Source: Bin87 sp964502995
GTDB taxonomy: Bacteria > Chloroflexota > Dehalococcoidia > Lucifugimonadales > UBA3495
Direction of reading: 5' to 3'
Assembly (NCBI GenBank): GCA_964502995.1
Contig: CAZCZB010000003.1
Location: 55,133-119,132 of the forward strand
DNA: 64,000 bases
Below the pieces are notes generated by a model. It was not told where the DNA came from. It searched no databases and was given only the letters and a program-made list of their open reading frames with translations. Position 1 is the first letter of the stretch. Each line of letters starts with the position of its first letter. The position numbers and the translations under genes were made by a program. This document shows, piece by piece, positions 24,479-34,105 of this stretch.

Positions 24479-25204
24479 TCAGCCTTCCCCGGAGGGCAGC
24501 GGCGGCAGGTCGCTCCAGAAATTCTCCGACCATGCTCCACGTCCGACCAATGGGACGAATCGACACTCCGCCAACTCCCGCACCACCGGTTGGCCGGCGA
24601 CAATGCGAACAAGCGTCAAGTTTTGGGTATGCCGATCTCCGACCGGGATCACCAGTCGCCCGTTTGGTTTGAGTTGGGCGAGCAGCGATTCGGGAACGGC
24701 AGGTGCCCCGGCAGAAACCAGGATAGCGTCGTAGGGCCCGTGTTCCGGAGCGCCGAGGGTGTCGGAAGCGGCGACAACCTCAACGTTGTCGACGCCGCAT
24801 GACTCAAGGTTCTGGCGCGCCATTTCAACCAACTCAGGTATCCGTTCCACCGCGACCACATCGCCGTGGGGCAGCAACGCGCCCAGAATCGCGGCCTGGT
24901 ACCCTGAGCCGGCGCCGACTTCCAGGACGTGCTCATCGCCGCGCAGCATCATGGCCAGCGTCATGCGGGCAACCATGGTCGGCTGCGAGATGGTCTGGTT
25001 GTGGCCGATGGGGAGCGAAACGTTCTCGTAAGCGCGATGCCGAAGGTCGGCCGGGACGAAAATCTCGCGGGGCACGTCGCGCATCGCCTGCAGCACGGGA
25101 CTGTCCCCCATTGCCACGGTAAGCTGGGCGATCAAGCTGTCGGGTTCCGGCGCTTGTCGGTCCCTCACTTCAGCCACGCGCTTTGCCAGCCACCGTTTCA
25201 CCAT
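24479..25204 (-). CDS. pcm: Protein-L-isoaspartate O-methyltransferase
   Basis: SAM-dependent repair methyltransferase for isoaspartyl residues (241 aa). It shows PREIFVPADLRHRAYENVSL, IGHNQTISQPTMVARM and the SAM motif VLEVGAGSGYQAAILGAL, followed by the post-I acidic ERIPELVEMA. It overlaps the end of the upstream alpha/beta hydrolase by 7 bases, indicating one transcript. Confidence 0.95.
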   Translation of the reverse strand: MVKRWLAKRVAEVRDRQAPEPDSLIAQLTVAMGDSPVLQAMRDVPREIFVPADLRHRAYENVSLPIGHNQTISQPTMVARMTLAMMLRGDEHVLEVGAGSGYQAAILGALLPHGDVVAVERIPELVEMARQNLESCGVDNVEVVAASDTLGAPEHGPYDAILVSAGAPAVPESLLAQLKPNGRLVIPVGDRHTQNLTLVRIVAGQPVVRELAECRFVPLVGRGAWSENFWSDLPPLPSGEG

Positions 25205-26043
25205 CCTTGCAGGAAATTCAGGACGTGAGAGGTGTACTCCTCCGGTTTTTCGAAGGGTACCCAGTGGCCGCAGTTGTTCAGAACCACCAACCTAGAATCG
25301 GCAAGGTTGTTCAGGGCGGCGATGCCGATTTCGAACACGCACATCCGGTCATAGCGGCCCCAGATGATCAGGCTGGGAGCCGTGATGTTGGGCAGGTCAA
25401 CGCCGTGGTCATAGGGCACACTGACGGACTCGGCGTCAGCGGCGATGTGGTCCGGATTGCCGGTGTAGTTGCCATGAATGTAATCGACCAGCTCATCGGT
25501 GACCAGCGAGTTGTCGTCGATATGGGCCAGGAGGTAGCGGCGCACGTTGTCCCGGGTGGGATTGGCGCGGACCTCGCCGGTGATCAGGCTGCCTTCGGAC
25601 GGGCGGTTGCCCATCAGATACAGGTCGCCGCCGGTTCGGATGTGGCACGCGCCGAATACCAGCTTGTTGACCCGATGTGGCTCCTTCATAGCCAGCACCA
25701 TGGCGGACTGGCCGCCCTGGGAGTTGCCCACCAAGTGCGCGTTTTCGATGCCCAGCGCGTCCATCAACCCGAGGGCGGTGCGGGCCTGGAGGTTGTGCAG
25801 CGGCTCGTGGTACACCACCGGGCCGGTGCGTCCGAAGTTGGGCAGGTCCATGACGATGCACCGGTATCGCTGGGCAAAAGCGGGCAGCGCCTTGTGGAAG
25901 GTGATCCATCCGGTTGTGCCAGGCCCGTAGGAATGTAGCATCACTACCGGCTCGCCCTCTCCAACGTCGTGGTAGTGAACGGGCGTTCCATCCACCATCA
26001 CGGTCCTGCTGGTGGATTCTTCGGTGAATGTGGCGGGGGTCAT
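25198..26043 (-). CDS. Alpha/beta hydrolase (MhpC-like)
   Basis: A 281-aa alpha/beta hydrolase resembling meta-cleavage-product hydrolases. The nucleophile elbow is GNSQGG (about residue 97), the acid is in WGRYDRM, and the catalytic His is in NNCGHWVPFEKPE. The ATG at 26043 is preceded by AGGAG; another ATG six codons earlier and a much longer open frame also exist. It is divergent from the Rieske oxygenase, which fits an aromatic-degradation role but does not prove it. Confidence 0.84.
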   Translation of the reverse strand: MTPATFTEESTSRTVMVDGTPVHYHDVGEGEPVVMLHSYGPGTTGWITFHKALPAFAQRYRCIVMDLPNFGRTGPVVYHEPLHNLQARTALGLMDALGIENAHLVGNSQGGQSAMVLAMKEPHRVNKLVFGACHIRTGGDLYLMGNRPSEGSLITGEVRANPTRDNVRRYLLAHIDDNSLVTDELVDYIHGNYTGNPDHIAADAESVSVPYDHGVDLPNITAPSLIIWGRYDRMCVFEIGIAALNNLADSRLVVLNNCGHWVPFEKPEEYTSHVLNFLQGW

Positions 26044-26165
26044 CGCTGGTCTGCTCCTCATGGTTGGTGAACCGGCCCTGTCGTACTTTAGCGCATGGAT
26101 GGACAGGACGCACGGGATGACTGATACTGGCGGGGAAAGAAGCTTGTAGATCTCGGGGGTGCGCG

Positions 26166-27509
26166 ATGGTTGCCGCTGGCCGCAGACACCAGATAATCGA
26201 CCTCCAAACCGGGCAGTTGGACCGGCGGATTTTCGTCGATCAGGACCTCTACGCCGAGGAACAGGAAAAGGTGTTCGGGCGGGCGTGGCTGATGATCGGC
26301 CACGAGTCGCTCGTTGCCAGGCCCAACGACTACTTCCACACATACATGGGCGAGGAACCGGTCATCCTGTGCCGCGATGTTCGGGGCAACCTGCGGGCGT
26401 ACCTCAATATGTGCCGGCACCGCGGCAACCGCATTGTGCGTACTGACGTGGGCAATGCCCGCAACTTCGTGTGCGCCTACCACGGCTGGACGTTCTCGAA
26501 CCAGGGAGAACTGGAACATCTGCCGGGAGAAGAGGAGGCGTACTACGGCGCATTGGACCGGGAGTGTCTGCGTTTGGTTGAAGCGAAGGTAGATACCTAC
26601 GCCGGTATCGTGTTCGCCACGTGGGATCACAGCGCGCCCAGCCTGGATGATTACCTGGGCGACGCCCGTTGGCTGCTGGACGTCAGTTTCAACCGGCTGG
26701 ACAACGGGACGGAGGCGATCGGGCCGATCAAGTGGATGGAGCCGTTGAACTGGAAAACGGCGGTGGACAACTGCTCCGATAACTACCACGTACCCACCAC
26801 GCATCTGTCAACCATCATCGTGCAGGGACGGCACCGGGGCATCCCCCGCCTGACCCACGAGCAGCAGTTTCAGTCCGAAAACAAGCACCTGTTCGTCAAC
26901 GGGCACTCGCTCACCATGCGGTTTCTCGAGCGCGCCGACCAGGTCCGGCAGACTCACGGCGTAACCGCAGAGAACGCCGCCGCGTTTGAGGATTACTACC
27001 GCGCGACGCTGGACGAGGCGGAAAGGCGTCTGGGACCATTGCGGGCGCGACGACTGCACCTGGGTAATCACAGCCTGTTTCCCAACGGCGTGCTGGGTCT
27101 GCGCCTGGCGCATCCCCGCGGGCCGTTGCAAACGGAGTTCTGGCACTTCGTGGTGCTGGAAAAGGATATGCCCGACGAACTCAAGACGGCGTTGCGTCGG
27201 GGCAGCGCCAACTACAACGGCGTCAACGGCATCTTCGAGCAGGACGACATGGACAACTGGCGCGGCGTGACCAACTCCGCCCTCACGCCCATGGGCCGCC
27301 GGTACACGCAGGATCTTTCCATGGGCGTGGGCCATGACCGCCGGCATCCCGAATACCCGGGCATCGTGGCCGAGCGGTACACGTCGGAGAGCAACCAGCG
27401 TATGTTCTACCGCCGCTGGGAACAGTTCATGAATGCCGACAACTGGGAGGACATTCCCCTGGAACCCAAATCAATGGAATACGAGGGCACGGCGACGCTG
27501 CGCGGGTAG
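26166..27509 (+). CDS. Rieske non-heme iron ring-hydroxylating oxygenase, alpha subunit
   Basis: Catalytic subunit (447 aa) of an aromatic dioxygenase. The Rieske 2Fe-2S ligands are CRHRGNR (about residues 80-86) and CAYHGWTF (about 100-107), i.e. CxH...CxxH. The mononuclear iron and bridging Asp region is DNCSDNYHVPTTHLS (about 201-215). It is followed 12 bases later by a beta subunit. No ferredoxin or reductase gene is adjacent, so electron transfer partners must be elsewhere. Confidence 0.93.
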   Translation: MVAAGRRHQIIDLQTGQLDRRIFVDQDLYAEEQEKVFGRAWLMIGHESLVARPNDYFHTYMGEEPVILCRDVRGNLRAYLNMCRHRGNRIVRTDVGNARNFVCAYHGWTFSNQGELEHLPGEEEAYYGALDRECLRLVEAKVDTYAGIVFATWDHSAPSLDDYLGDARWLLDVSFNRLDNGTEAIGPIKWMEPLNWKTAVDNCSDNYHVPTTHLSTIIVQGRHRGIPRLTHEQQFQSENKHLFVNGHSLTMRFLERADQVRQTHGVTAENAAAFEDYYRATLDEAERRLGPLRARRLHLGNHSLFPNGVLGLRLAHPRGPLQTEFWHFVVLEKDMPDELKTALRRGSANYNGVNGIFEQDDMDNWRGVTNSALTPMGRRYTQDLSMGVGHDRRHPEYPGIVAERYTSESNQRMFYRRWEQFMNADNWEDIPLEPKSMEYEGTATLRG

Positions 27510-27521
27510 GGGTCGGGAGTC

Positions 27522-28055
27522 ATGGCTGCGCCAACGAACGCTTCGGCCGCCGCTCGGATGGAACTCTGGCACGAGTTGATGGAGTTCTACATCCGTGAGG
27601 CGTGGATGCTGGACGAGCGACGATTCCGCGAGTGGCTGGACCTGTTCACCGAGGACACGTTCTATTTCATGCCGCGCCGGCTCAACGTGCATCGCCACGA
27701 AACCGACCGGGAACTTACCCAGGTGGGCGACCTGGCGATTTTCGAAGACGACAAGACTTACCTGACCATGCGGGTGGAACGGCTGGAGACGGGCATGGCC
27801 TGGGGAGAGGATCCGCCGTCCCGCACTCGCCACCTGGTGGGCAACCTGGAAGTGGAATCGACGGACCGCGACGAGGTGAACACGCGGACCGCGTTCATCC
27901 TGTATCGCTCCCACCACGAGACCGAGGAGAACATCTTCTCCGGTTACCGTGAAGATGTGCTGCGTTGGGAAAACGGCGGTTGGAAGATCGCCCGGCGCAC
28001 CATAGTGCTGGACGCCAACGTGATACTGGCAAAGAACCTGAGCGTGTTTTTCTAG
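27522..28055 (+). CDS. Ring-hydroxylating dioxygenase, beta subunit
   Basis: Small structural subunit (177 aa) of the NTF2/SnoaL-like fold. The features are EFYIREAWMLDERRFREWLD, EDTFYFMPRR, the central TRHLVGNLEV and the C-terminal GWKIARRTIVLDANVI. Same frame and direction as the alpha subunit, so the pair forms an alpha3beta3-type enzyme by family analogy. Confidence 0.92.
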   Translation: MAAPTNASAAARMELWHELMEFYIREAWMLDERRFREWLDLFTEDTFYFMPRRLNVHRHETDRELTQVGDLAIFEDDKTYLTMRVERLETGMAWGEDPPSRTRHLVGNLEVESTDRDEVNTRTAFILYRSHHETEENIFSGYREDVLRWENGGWKIARRTIVLDANVILAKNLSVFF

Positions 28056-28082
28056 GCGTCTTTCGTTTTCGGGCTCGGGATG

Positions 28083-28550
28083 TTAACCGCCGTCAACCTC
28101 GATGACGCAGTCGCAGATTACGGCGGTATCCCCCGGCAGGGCCGCCATGCCCGGGGCCGAGCGCGAGTGTCGTCCCCGGTCGCCGTAAAGCGCCACGAAC
28201 AGGTCTGACGCGCCATCGACCACCGCAGCCTGTTGGGTGAAGGTGGGCGCGCTGTTGACCATGCCCACCACCTTCAGGATGCGTGTAACGCGGTCCAGGT
28301 CGCCCAGTTCGGCTTTCATCCTTGCCAACAGGTTCAACGCCGACATTCGCGCCGCCTCGTAACCCTGTTCCACCGTGAGGTCTGCCCCCAACTTGCCCAC
28401 GACGCGCTCTCCGGTGGCCATGCGGGAACCTACGCCGGCGAGCCACATCACGTTGCCGCTGCGGGTGATGGGCAGGTAGTTGCCCACCGGATCGGGCGGC
28501 GGTGGCAGTACGCAATTCATCTCGGCCAGCTTTCGTTCGATTTCGGCCAT
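28083..28550 (-). CDS. RidA/YjgF family protein (first of two)
   Basis: A 155-aa RidA-fold protein, a family that deaminates reactive enamines or acts in specialised hydrolyses. It has NYLPITRSGNVMWLAGVGSR, the EQGYEAARMSALNLLARMK helix and the C-terminal DTAVICDCVIEVDGG. The usual catalytic Arg of canonical RidA is not obvious at the expected place; RHSRSAPGMAALP is the likely equivalent loop. This makes it closer to YjgF-like clade 1 than to true RidA. The frame continues upstream, but the ATG at 28550 fits the family. Confidence 0.8.
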   Translation of the reverse strand: MAEIERKLAEMNCVLPPPPDPVGNYLPITRSGNVMWLAGVGSRMATGERVVGKLGADLTVEQGYEAARMSALNLLARMKAELGDLDRVTRILKVVGMVNSAPTFTQQAAVVDGASDLFVALYGDRGRHSRSAPGMAALPGDTAVICDCVIEVDGG

Positions 28551-28693
28551 GACGGTCAACCTCCCGGTGTGGTTCGATTTGCGTCTATTCAGTCGGACAT
28601 AGCCAGGGGATTCGCAGTGGTGCGTGCCGAACCACGGGTCAGGCATACCTGACCCCTACGGTTGGATACTGCCGTTTCCGGGCCGGTGGCTTT

Positions 28694-29899
28694 TCAGGGC
28701 AGCGCGCCTGCGCGACGGAACACGTCGGCCAACTTGTCGACGCCCTCTCGTATCTCGGCCTCCGATGGGAGCGCGAAGCAGAGCCGGATGTAGCTGGCCG
28801 CTGCGTCCGGGTCGGCCGACCATTCGGGCCCAGGATTGAAAGCGATGCCCTCGCGCAGCGCGGGGCCGGCCAGGTCCCGCGAATCCACGCCGTCGGGCAG
28901 TTTCACCCACAGGTACATGCCGCCGCGAGGAATGTAAAAATCGACGCTGGGGCCGAAGGACTCGCGGAGCGCGCTGCTGAGCACATCGCACTTGCGCTGC
29001 AACGACGCCCGCATGTCGAGAATATGCTCCTCGTAGTGGTTGGTGAAATAGTCACCCACGATCATCTGGTCAATGACGGCGGTGCCGCCGTCGTTCTTGC
29101 GCGACAGCAGCCGGCTCATCACCTCCCAATCCGCCACTACGTAGCCCAGCCTGGTGCCCGGCCCGAGGGTCTTGGAGAAGGATCCGATGTGCAGCACCCG
29201 GTTGGTGTCGTCCAGCGACCGGATGGCGTTTTCGTATTCGCCCTCGAAGATCAGGTCGGCGTAACATTCGTCCTCGAATATCGGGACGCCGTACTCGGCG
29301 CTCAGTTCCAGCAGGCGGTGGCGACGCTCCATGCTCAGCACCGTGCCGGTGGGGTTCTGCAGGGTGGGAATCGTGTAGATGTACTTGGGTCGCACGCCCC
29401 GGCCCCGCAGGTCTTCCAGTATCCGGGCAAGGTGATCCATGCGCATGCCGTCTTCGTCCAGATCGACGCCGACGTAGCTGACCTTGCGGCGGCGCAGGTT
29501 GCCCAGCGCGCCGGAGAAGCTGAACGCTTCCACAATCACCGTGTCGCCTTCTTCCAGGAGGATTTCGTTGATCAACTCGATGCCCTGGCCGGACCCTGAC
29601 GTTATCAGAACGTCGTCGGTGGTGGTGTGGATTCCCCGATGTTCTGCCAGTTTGCCCACCAGGAACTCACGCAGAGGGAGGATGCCCTGCGGCCCGCCGG
29701 AAAAGTTGTACATGGAGATGTTTCTGGGGTCGGCGCGGAACACCCGCTCGGCGGACTCGATGAACGATTCGATTGGAACCATGTCGGGGTCGCTGTGGCC
29801 GCCGATGAAGTTGTACCTGGGGTGCCCCTCCCACGGCCCCGCCGGCGGCGGAAGGTCGCGGTTGAAGAGCGCGGAGTAGTCCAATCCTGATCCTGGCAT
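28694..29899 (-). CDS. PLP-dependent aminotransferase (class I/II, 2-aminoadipate-type)
   Basis: Fold-type I aminotransferase (401 aa) without an N-terminal HTH, so not a MocR regulator. It has MYNFSGGPQGILPLREFL, ITSGSGQGIEL, PTLQNPTGTVLS, EDECYADLIF and the PLP lysine in IGSFSKTLGPGTRLGY. This arrangement is typical of 2-aminoadipate or aromatic-type aminotransferases. The ATG at 29899 is preceded by GGAGG at 8 bases, better than the longer starts at 29914 and 29962. Confidence 0.88.
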   Translation of the reverse strand: MPGSGLDYSALFNRDLPPPAGPWEGHPRYNFIGGHSDPDMVPIESFIESAERVFRADPRNISMYNFSGGPQGILPLREFLVGKLAEHRGIHTTTDDVLITSGSGQGIELINEILLEEGDTVIVEAFSFSGALGNLRRRKVSYVGVDLDEDGMRMDHLARILEDLRGRGVRPKYIYTIPTLQNPTGTVLSMERRHRLLELSAEYGVPIFEDECYADLIFEGEYENAIRSLDDTNRVLHIGSFSKTLGPGTRLGYVVADWEVMSRLLSRKNDGGTAVIDQMIVGDYFTNHYEEHILDMRASLQRKCDVLSSALRESFGPSVDFYIPRGGMYLWVKLPDGVDSRDLAGPALREGIAFNPGPEWSADPDAAASYIRLCFALPSEAEIREGVDKLADVFRRAGALP

Positions 29900-30037
29900 G
29901 AGGTGATCCTCCATCGATGTGGGGCCGGCATGGGTCGTTGAGGGCGCCGGGACCTCGAGCATCGTAACACCGGCGCCGATTTTCCGTCGACACTGATGAG
30001 CCTGCGATCAGGGTTTTTCGTTTGTCGCCCCGCCTAT

Positions 30038-30103
30038 CCGCTCATCCTGAGCCTGTCGAAGGATGGGGCTCAAGGTTCGACAGGCTCAAGGTTCGACAGG
30101 CGC
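30038..30103. repeat. REP-like repeat, second copy with internal duplication
   Basis: Matches the repeat at 15733-15819 (CGCTCATCCTGAGC then TGTCGAAGGATG). Here the GGTTCGACAGGC unit occurs twice, preceded each time by CAA, so the element is extended by a tandem copy. It sits in the 257-base gap between the aminotransferase start and the end of typA, where I see nothing else. Confidence 0.78.
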
Positions 30104-30157
30104 CCCGTAAGCGGGCAGGTGGCCGGCGTGCCGACAATCGAAATCCATGCGCTTCAA

Positions 30158-31990
30158 TCAGACCCGGGCGGAGTCCCGGCGTTGACGCTTGCGTCCCCGG
30201 GCTGACAGTTCCGTCTTGCGCAGGCGCAGGTTCTGCGGGGTGACTTCCAGCAATTCGTCGTCGTCGATGAATGCCAGCGAGTCTTCCAGGCTCATCTGCA
30301 CCGTGGCGTTGAGTCGCTTGGCGACGTCGGCGGTTGACGAGCGCATGTTGGTCAGCTTCTTTTCCTTGCACACGTTGACCTCAATGTCGCCACCGCGCCG
30401 CTGGCTGCCGACGATCATGCCTTCGTACACCATGGTGCCGGGATCTATGAACGTCTCGCCGCGTTCCTGCGCGTTGAGCAGGCCGTAGGTGACGGCGGGG
30501 CCGGCTTCGGAGGCTACCAGAACCCCCTGGCGGCGGGCCTTGATTGCGCCTTGCATGGGTTCGTATGCAGTGAAAATGCTGCTCTTGACTCCGTCGCCCC
30601 GGGTGGTGCGCAGGAAAAACGCGTTGAACCCAATCAAACCGCGCGTGGGTATCTTGTATTCCATGTGAACGTAACCGGAATCGTCGTACCGCATATCCCG
30701 CATCTGGCCCAGGTGTTCCGACAGGTATGCAGTCAGCGCGCCCACGTATTCGTCGCGGGTGGTCAGGTTCAGGATCTCAAAAGGTTCGTGGGGTTTTCCG
30801 TCAATGGTCCGGATGATGGGAGTCGGACGGGAGACCTGGAATTCGTACTGCTCTCGTCGCATGGTTTCCACCAGGATAGACAGGTGCAGTTCCCCACGGC
30901 CGGCCACCACGAATACGTCCGGGTTGGGAGTCGTTTCGACCCGCAGACTGACGTTGGTTCGAAGTTCTCTGAGCAACCTTTCGTGCAGGTTGCGCGACGT
31001 GCAGTGGGAGCCTTCCTTGCCCATGAACGGCGACGTGCTCACCCCAAAGGTCATGCGCACCGTCGGTTCGTTGATGTCGATGGACGGCAGCGCGCGCTGA
31101 TCCTGGGGGTCGGCGATGGTATCGCCGATGGATACGCCCTCGGGCCCGGTGATCGCGACAATGTCGCCGGCATACGCCTCTTCGACCTCCACCTGTTCCA
31201 TGCCGCGAAAGACGCAGATGCGCTCCAGGTTGTGGATGCTGGGTTCCTCGTCCCGGTGGAGCAGAGCCACATTGTCCCGCCGCCGGAGGGTTCCGTTGGT
31301 GATGCGTCCTATGGTCACCTGGCCCACATAGCTATCGTAGTCCAGGGCGGCCACCAACATTTGCACCGGAGCGTTGCGGTCGCCTGTGGGCGGCGGCACG
31401 GAGTCCAGGATCGACTCAAACAGCGGCTGCATGTCAGAGCCCTGGCCGGACGGATCGGTAGTGGCGTAACCGTCGCGGGCCGAGGCGTACAGCACCGGAA
31501 AATCCAGATGCTCCGATTTGGTTGCCAGTTCCAGGAACAGGTCCTGAACCATGTCCAGCACCTCATCCACCCTGGCTTCGGGCCGGTCGATCTTGTTGAT
31601 GACAACCATAGGCGTAACGTCCTGCTGCAATGCCTGACGCAGCACGTAGGTGGTCTGCGGCATGGGGCCGTCAACGGCGTCCACCAGCAGCAGGCAGCCG
31701 TCGGCCATGTTCATCACGCGCTCGACCTCGCCGCTGAAGTCGGCGTGCCCCGGCGTGTCGATGATGTTGATGCGCACGTTCTGGTAGGCGACGGATGCGT
31801 TTTTGGCCAGGATGGTGATGCCGCGCTCTCGTTCCAGCGGATTGGTGTCCATAATGAGTTCGCCGACCTGCTGGTGGTCGCGGAACACCTTTCCCTGCTT
31901 GAGCAGCGCGTCAACCAGCGTGGTTTTGCCGTGGTCAACGTGGGCAATGATTGCCAAATTGCGGATTTCTTCGTACTTGGATTCACTCAA
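30158..31990 (-). CDS. typA: Ribosome-associated GTPase TypA/BipA
   Basis: Translational GTPase (610 aa), important at low temperature and stress. G1 is AHVDHGKTTLVDAL (about 16-29), G2 is in ERERGITILAKNAS, G3 is IDTPGHADFSGEVERV and G4 is INKIDRPEARVDEV. The BipA-specific middle and C-terminal domains include GRGELHLSILVETMRREQYE and TRGLIGFNAFFLRTTRGDG. The C-terminus is Arg-rich. Large plus-strand open frames across it are shadows. Confidence 0.97.
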   Translation of the reverse strand: MSESKYEEIRNLAIIAHVDHGKTTLVDALLKQGKVFRDHQQVGELIMDTNPLERERGITILAKNASVAYQNVRINIIDTPGHADFSGEVERVMNMADGCLLLVDAVDGPMPQTTYVLRQALQQDVTPMVVINKIDRPEARVDEVLDMVQDLFLELATKSEHLDFPVLYASARDGYATTDPSGQGSDMQPLFESILDSVPPPTGDRNAPVQMLVAALDYDSYVGQVTIGRITNGTLRRRDNVALLHRDEEPSIHNLERICVFRGMEQVEVEEAYAGDIVAITGPEGVSIGDTIADPQDQRALPSIDINEPTVRMTFGVSTSPFMGKEGSHCTSRNLHERLLRELRTNVSLRVETTPNPDVFVVAGRGELHLSILVETMRREQYEFQVSRPTPIIRTIDGKPHEPFEILNLTTRDEYVGALTAYLSEHLGQMRDMRYDDSGYVHMEYKIPTRGLIGFNAFFLRTTRGDGVKSSIFTAYEPMQGAIKARRQGVLVASEAGPAVTYGLLNAQERGETFIDPGTMVYEGMIVGSQRRGGDIEVNVCKEKKLTNMRSSTADVAKRLNATVQMSLEDSLAFIDDDELLEVTPQNLRLRKTELSARGRKRQRRDSARV

Positions 31991-32010
31991 AGCGATTTAC
32001 CTCGCCGATA

Positions 32011-32019
32011 ATGATAACA
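32011..32019 (-). promoter_or_regulatory. Possible extended -10 promoter for typA
   Basis: Minus strand TGTTATCAT: TATCAT (32016-32011) with a TG extension, 20 bases before the typA ATG. No good -35 hexamer is visible. Confidence 0.35.
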
Positions 32020-32108
32020 CCGGAGAGGCAGTATCACCGTGCCGCAGATTTCCTGCTCGCTAATCACCGAGAACTCGCCGGCCGGCGGCGTGTTGAAAGC
32101 GATGGGCG

Positions 32109-33893
32109 TCAGATTCCCATGGGCCACACCCAGATGATGGCGGGTATGGCAATGCCGACGATCACGATTTCCAGCGGGAACCCCATCCGCAGGTAGTCGG
32201 AGAATTCGTAACCGCCTGGTCCCATCACAATGGTATTCGACTGGTGGCCGATTGGCGTCAGGAAGGCCGAAGACCCACCGATGGCCACTGCCATGAGGAA
32301 CGGATCCAGCGATGACCCCAGGGTTTCCGCGACGCCGATGCCGATGGGCGCCATCAATATGACGGCGGCGGCGTTGTTGATCACGGCAGACAGCAGCGTG
32401 GTGGTAACCAGGATGATCCCAAGCATCGCCCAGGGCGGCAGGAACGCGCCGAGGTCGGCCAGTGTCGCCGCGATTCGCGCCGCGCCGCCCGTGGTTTCCA
32501 ACGCCTCGCCCACTGGAATCATCGCGCCGAGCAGGATGATCACGGGCCAGTCCACCGCCTGGTATGCCGACTCCAGGCTCACGAACCTTGTGATGAGCAG
32601 GATGGCGACGGCTGCTACGAACGACACCTGGACCGTTAGAATTCCCAACGAGGTCAGCAGCAATGCGCCGCCAAAAATCACCAGCGGGAACACGAGGCGG
32701 CGAGGCTGGCCGATTCTTAGCTCGCGTTCCGCGAGTGGCAGTAGCCCAAGCCTGGGCAGCGCGGACTGCAACAGTTCCTCGCGACCTTGAAGCAGCAGCA
32801 CGTCGCCGATCCTGAAGTTGACGTGGCTAAGGCGGCGCACGAACCTCCGCCCGCGGCGGGACACGCCCAGCAGGTTCACGCCGAACTCGGAGTGCAGGTG
32901 AAGGTATCTCGCGCTCCTGCCGATCGCCGGACTGCCCGCGCTGACCACTGCCTCCACGATGGACACGTCGTTCGCGCTGAGGGTCTGGTCGATCTCGGAT
33001 TCGATGCCCACCGAACCCACCAGCTCGAACCCGGTCTGGTCAACGAAACTCCGCAGATCCTCCGGGTCTGCTTCGATCATCAGGATGTCGTCGGGGTCGA
33101 TGATCTGGTAACTGGACGGAGCCGCTTCGACAACGCCGCCACGAATGAGACCCGCGACGGTCACGTCCTCGTCGCCGAATTCCTCCACGTCCAGGAGGTG
33201 CTTGCCGACAAACCTGGAATCGAACGGCACGCGCACCTCGGTCATGTAACCTTCGATGTCCAGCGCGCCTCCCAGAGTGCGGGGCGGCTCACGGTCGGGC
33301 AGCAGTCGCCAGCCTCCCAGGGCGATGAACAGCACGCCGGCAACGGTTACGGCGAGGCCGACCAACGTGAAGTCGAACATGCTGAACGCAGTACCGACGT
33401 GGTCCTCCCTGAATTGGGAGATGATCACGTTGGGCGGCGTTCCAATCAACGTGGTCATTCCTCCCAACAGCGACGCGAACGCCAGTGGCATCAGGTAACG
33501 GGACGGAGGCCGGCCGGTGCGGTTTGAAACCCGAATCGCCACGGGCAGGAGAAGACTCACCGCTCCCACATTGTTCATGAATGCGGAGCAAAAGGCCGTG
33601 ATGCTGCTAATCGCGGTGATGCGGAGGGTAAAGTACTCGGGTATCCGCGAATACCAACTGGCGATGACGTCCACCACGCCGGAGTCGTACAGCGCCCGGC
33701 TGAGAACCAATACGGCGGCCACGGTTACAACGGCGGGATGCCCGAATCCCTTGTAGGCGTCGGCAGCCGGGACGATGCCGGCGATGGTCAGAATCAGGAG
33801 CGCAACGATGGCGACAATGTCGTAGCGCCACCTGCCGACCACAAACAACGCCAGGGCGAGGGCCAGGACTGCGAATACAATGATTTCGTCCAC
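32109..33893 (-). CDS. SLC13/DASS family anion symporter with two TrkA-C (RCK_C) domains
   Basis: Membrane transporter (594 aa) of the divalent-anion/sodium symporter type. Helical blocks (residues 5-190 and about 400-590) flank a soluble middle with two TrkA-C-like domains, whose end regions are IIDPDDILMIEAD and FRIGDVLLLQGREE. Motif GTPPNVIISQF and the paired MNNVGAV and INNAAAV helices are typical of SLC13/YfbS. The GTG at 33893 is preceded by GAGGAAAT and is preferred to the ATG 17 codons earlier. The substrate may be sulfate, dicarboxylate or another anion. Confidence 0.86.
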   Translation of the reverse strand: MDEIIVFAVLALALALFVVGRWRYDIVAIVALLILTIAGIVPAADAYKGFGHPAVVTVAAVLVLSRALYDSGVVDVIASWYSRIPEYFTLRITAISSITAFCSAFMNNVGAVSLLLPVAIRVSNRTGRPPSRYLMPLAFASLLGGMTTLIGTPPNVIISQFREDHVGTAFSMFDFTLVGLAVTVAGVLFIALGGWRLLPDREPPRTLGGALDIEGYMTEVRVPFDSRFVGKHLLDVEEFGDEDVTVAGLIRGGVVEAAPSSYQIIDPDDILMIEADPEDLRSFVDQTGFELVGSVGIESEIDQTLSANDVSIVEAVVSAGSPAIGRSARYLHLHSEFGVNLLGVSRRGRRFVRRLSHVNFRIGDVLLLQGREELLQSALPRLGLLPLAERELRIGQPRRLVFPLVIFGGALLLTSLGILTVQVSFVAAVAILLITRFVSLESAYQAVDWPVIILLGAMIPVGEALETTGGAARIAATLADLGAFLPPWAMLGIILVTTTLLSAVINNAAAVILMAPIGIGVAETLGSSLDPFLMAVAIGGSSAFLTPIGHQSNTIVMGPGGYEFSDYLRMGFPLEIVIVGIAIPAIIWVWPMGI

Positions 33894-34105
33894 GGTCCCA
33901 TTTCCTCGCGGGCAGGCTACATTAGGCGCGGGGCCCTTGTCCACACACGCCCGACGCTCGCTGACGCGCTTTCCGCTGGCGGGGTGCGGTGTACACGGTT
34001 ACGGTTATGGTGTAGATTATTTTTTCAGCAAATTGATGCTTGATGGGCCAATCTGGGCGAACAAACAGCCAGAACGGCGGAGCGTCAACTTCCGGAGGAA
34101 ATCGA

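Noticed and set aside
30551..32011. 486-aa plus-strand open frame
   Set aside because: Antisense to typA; low-complexity translation without domain motifs.
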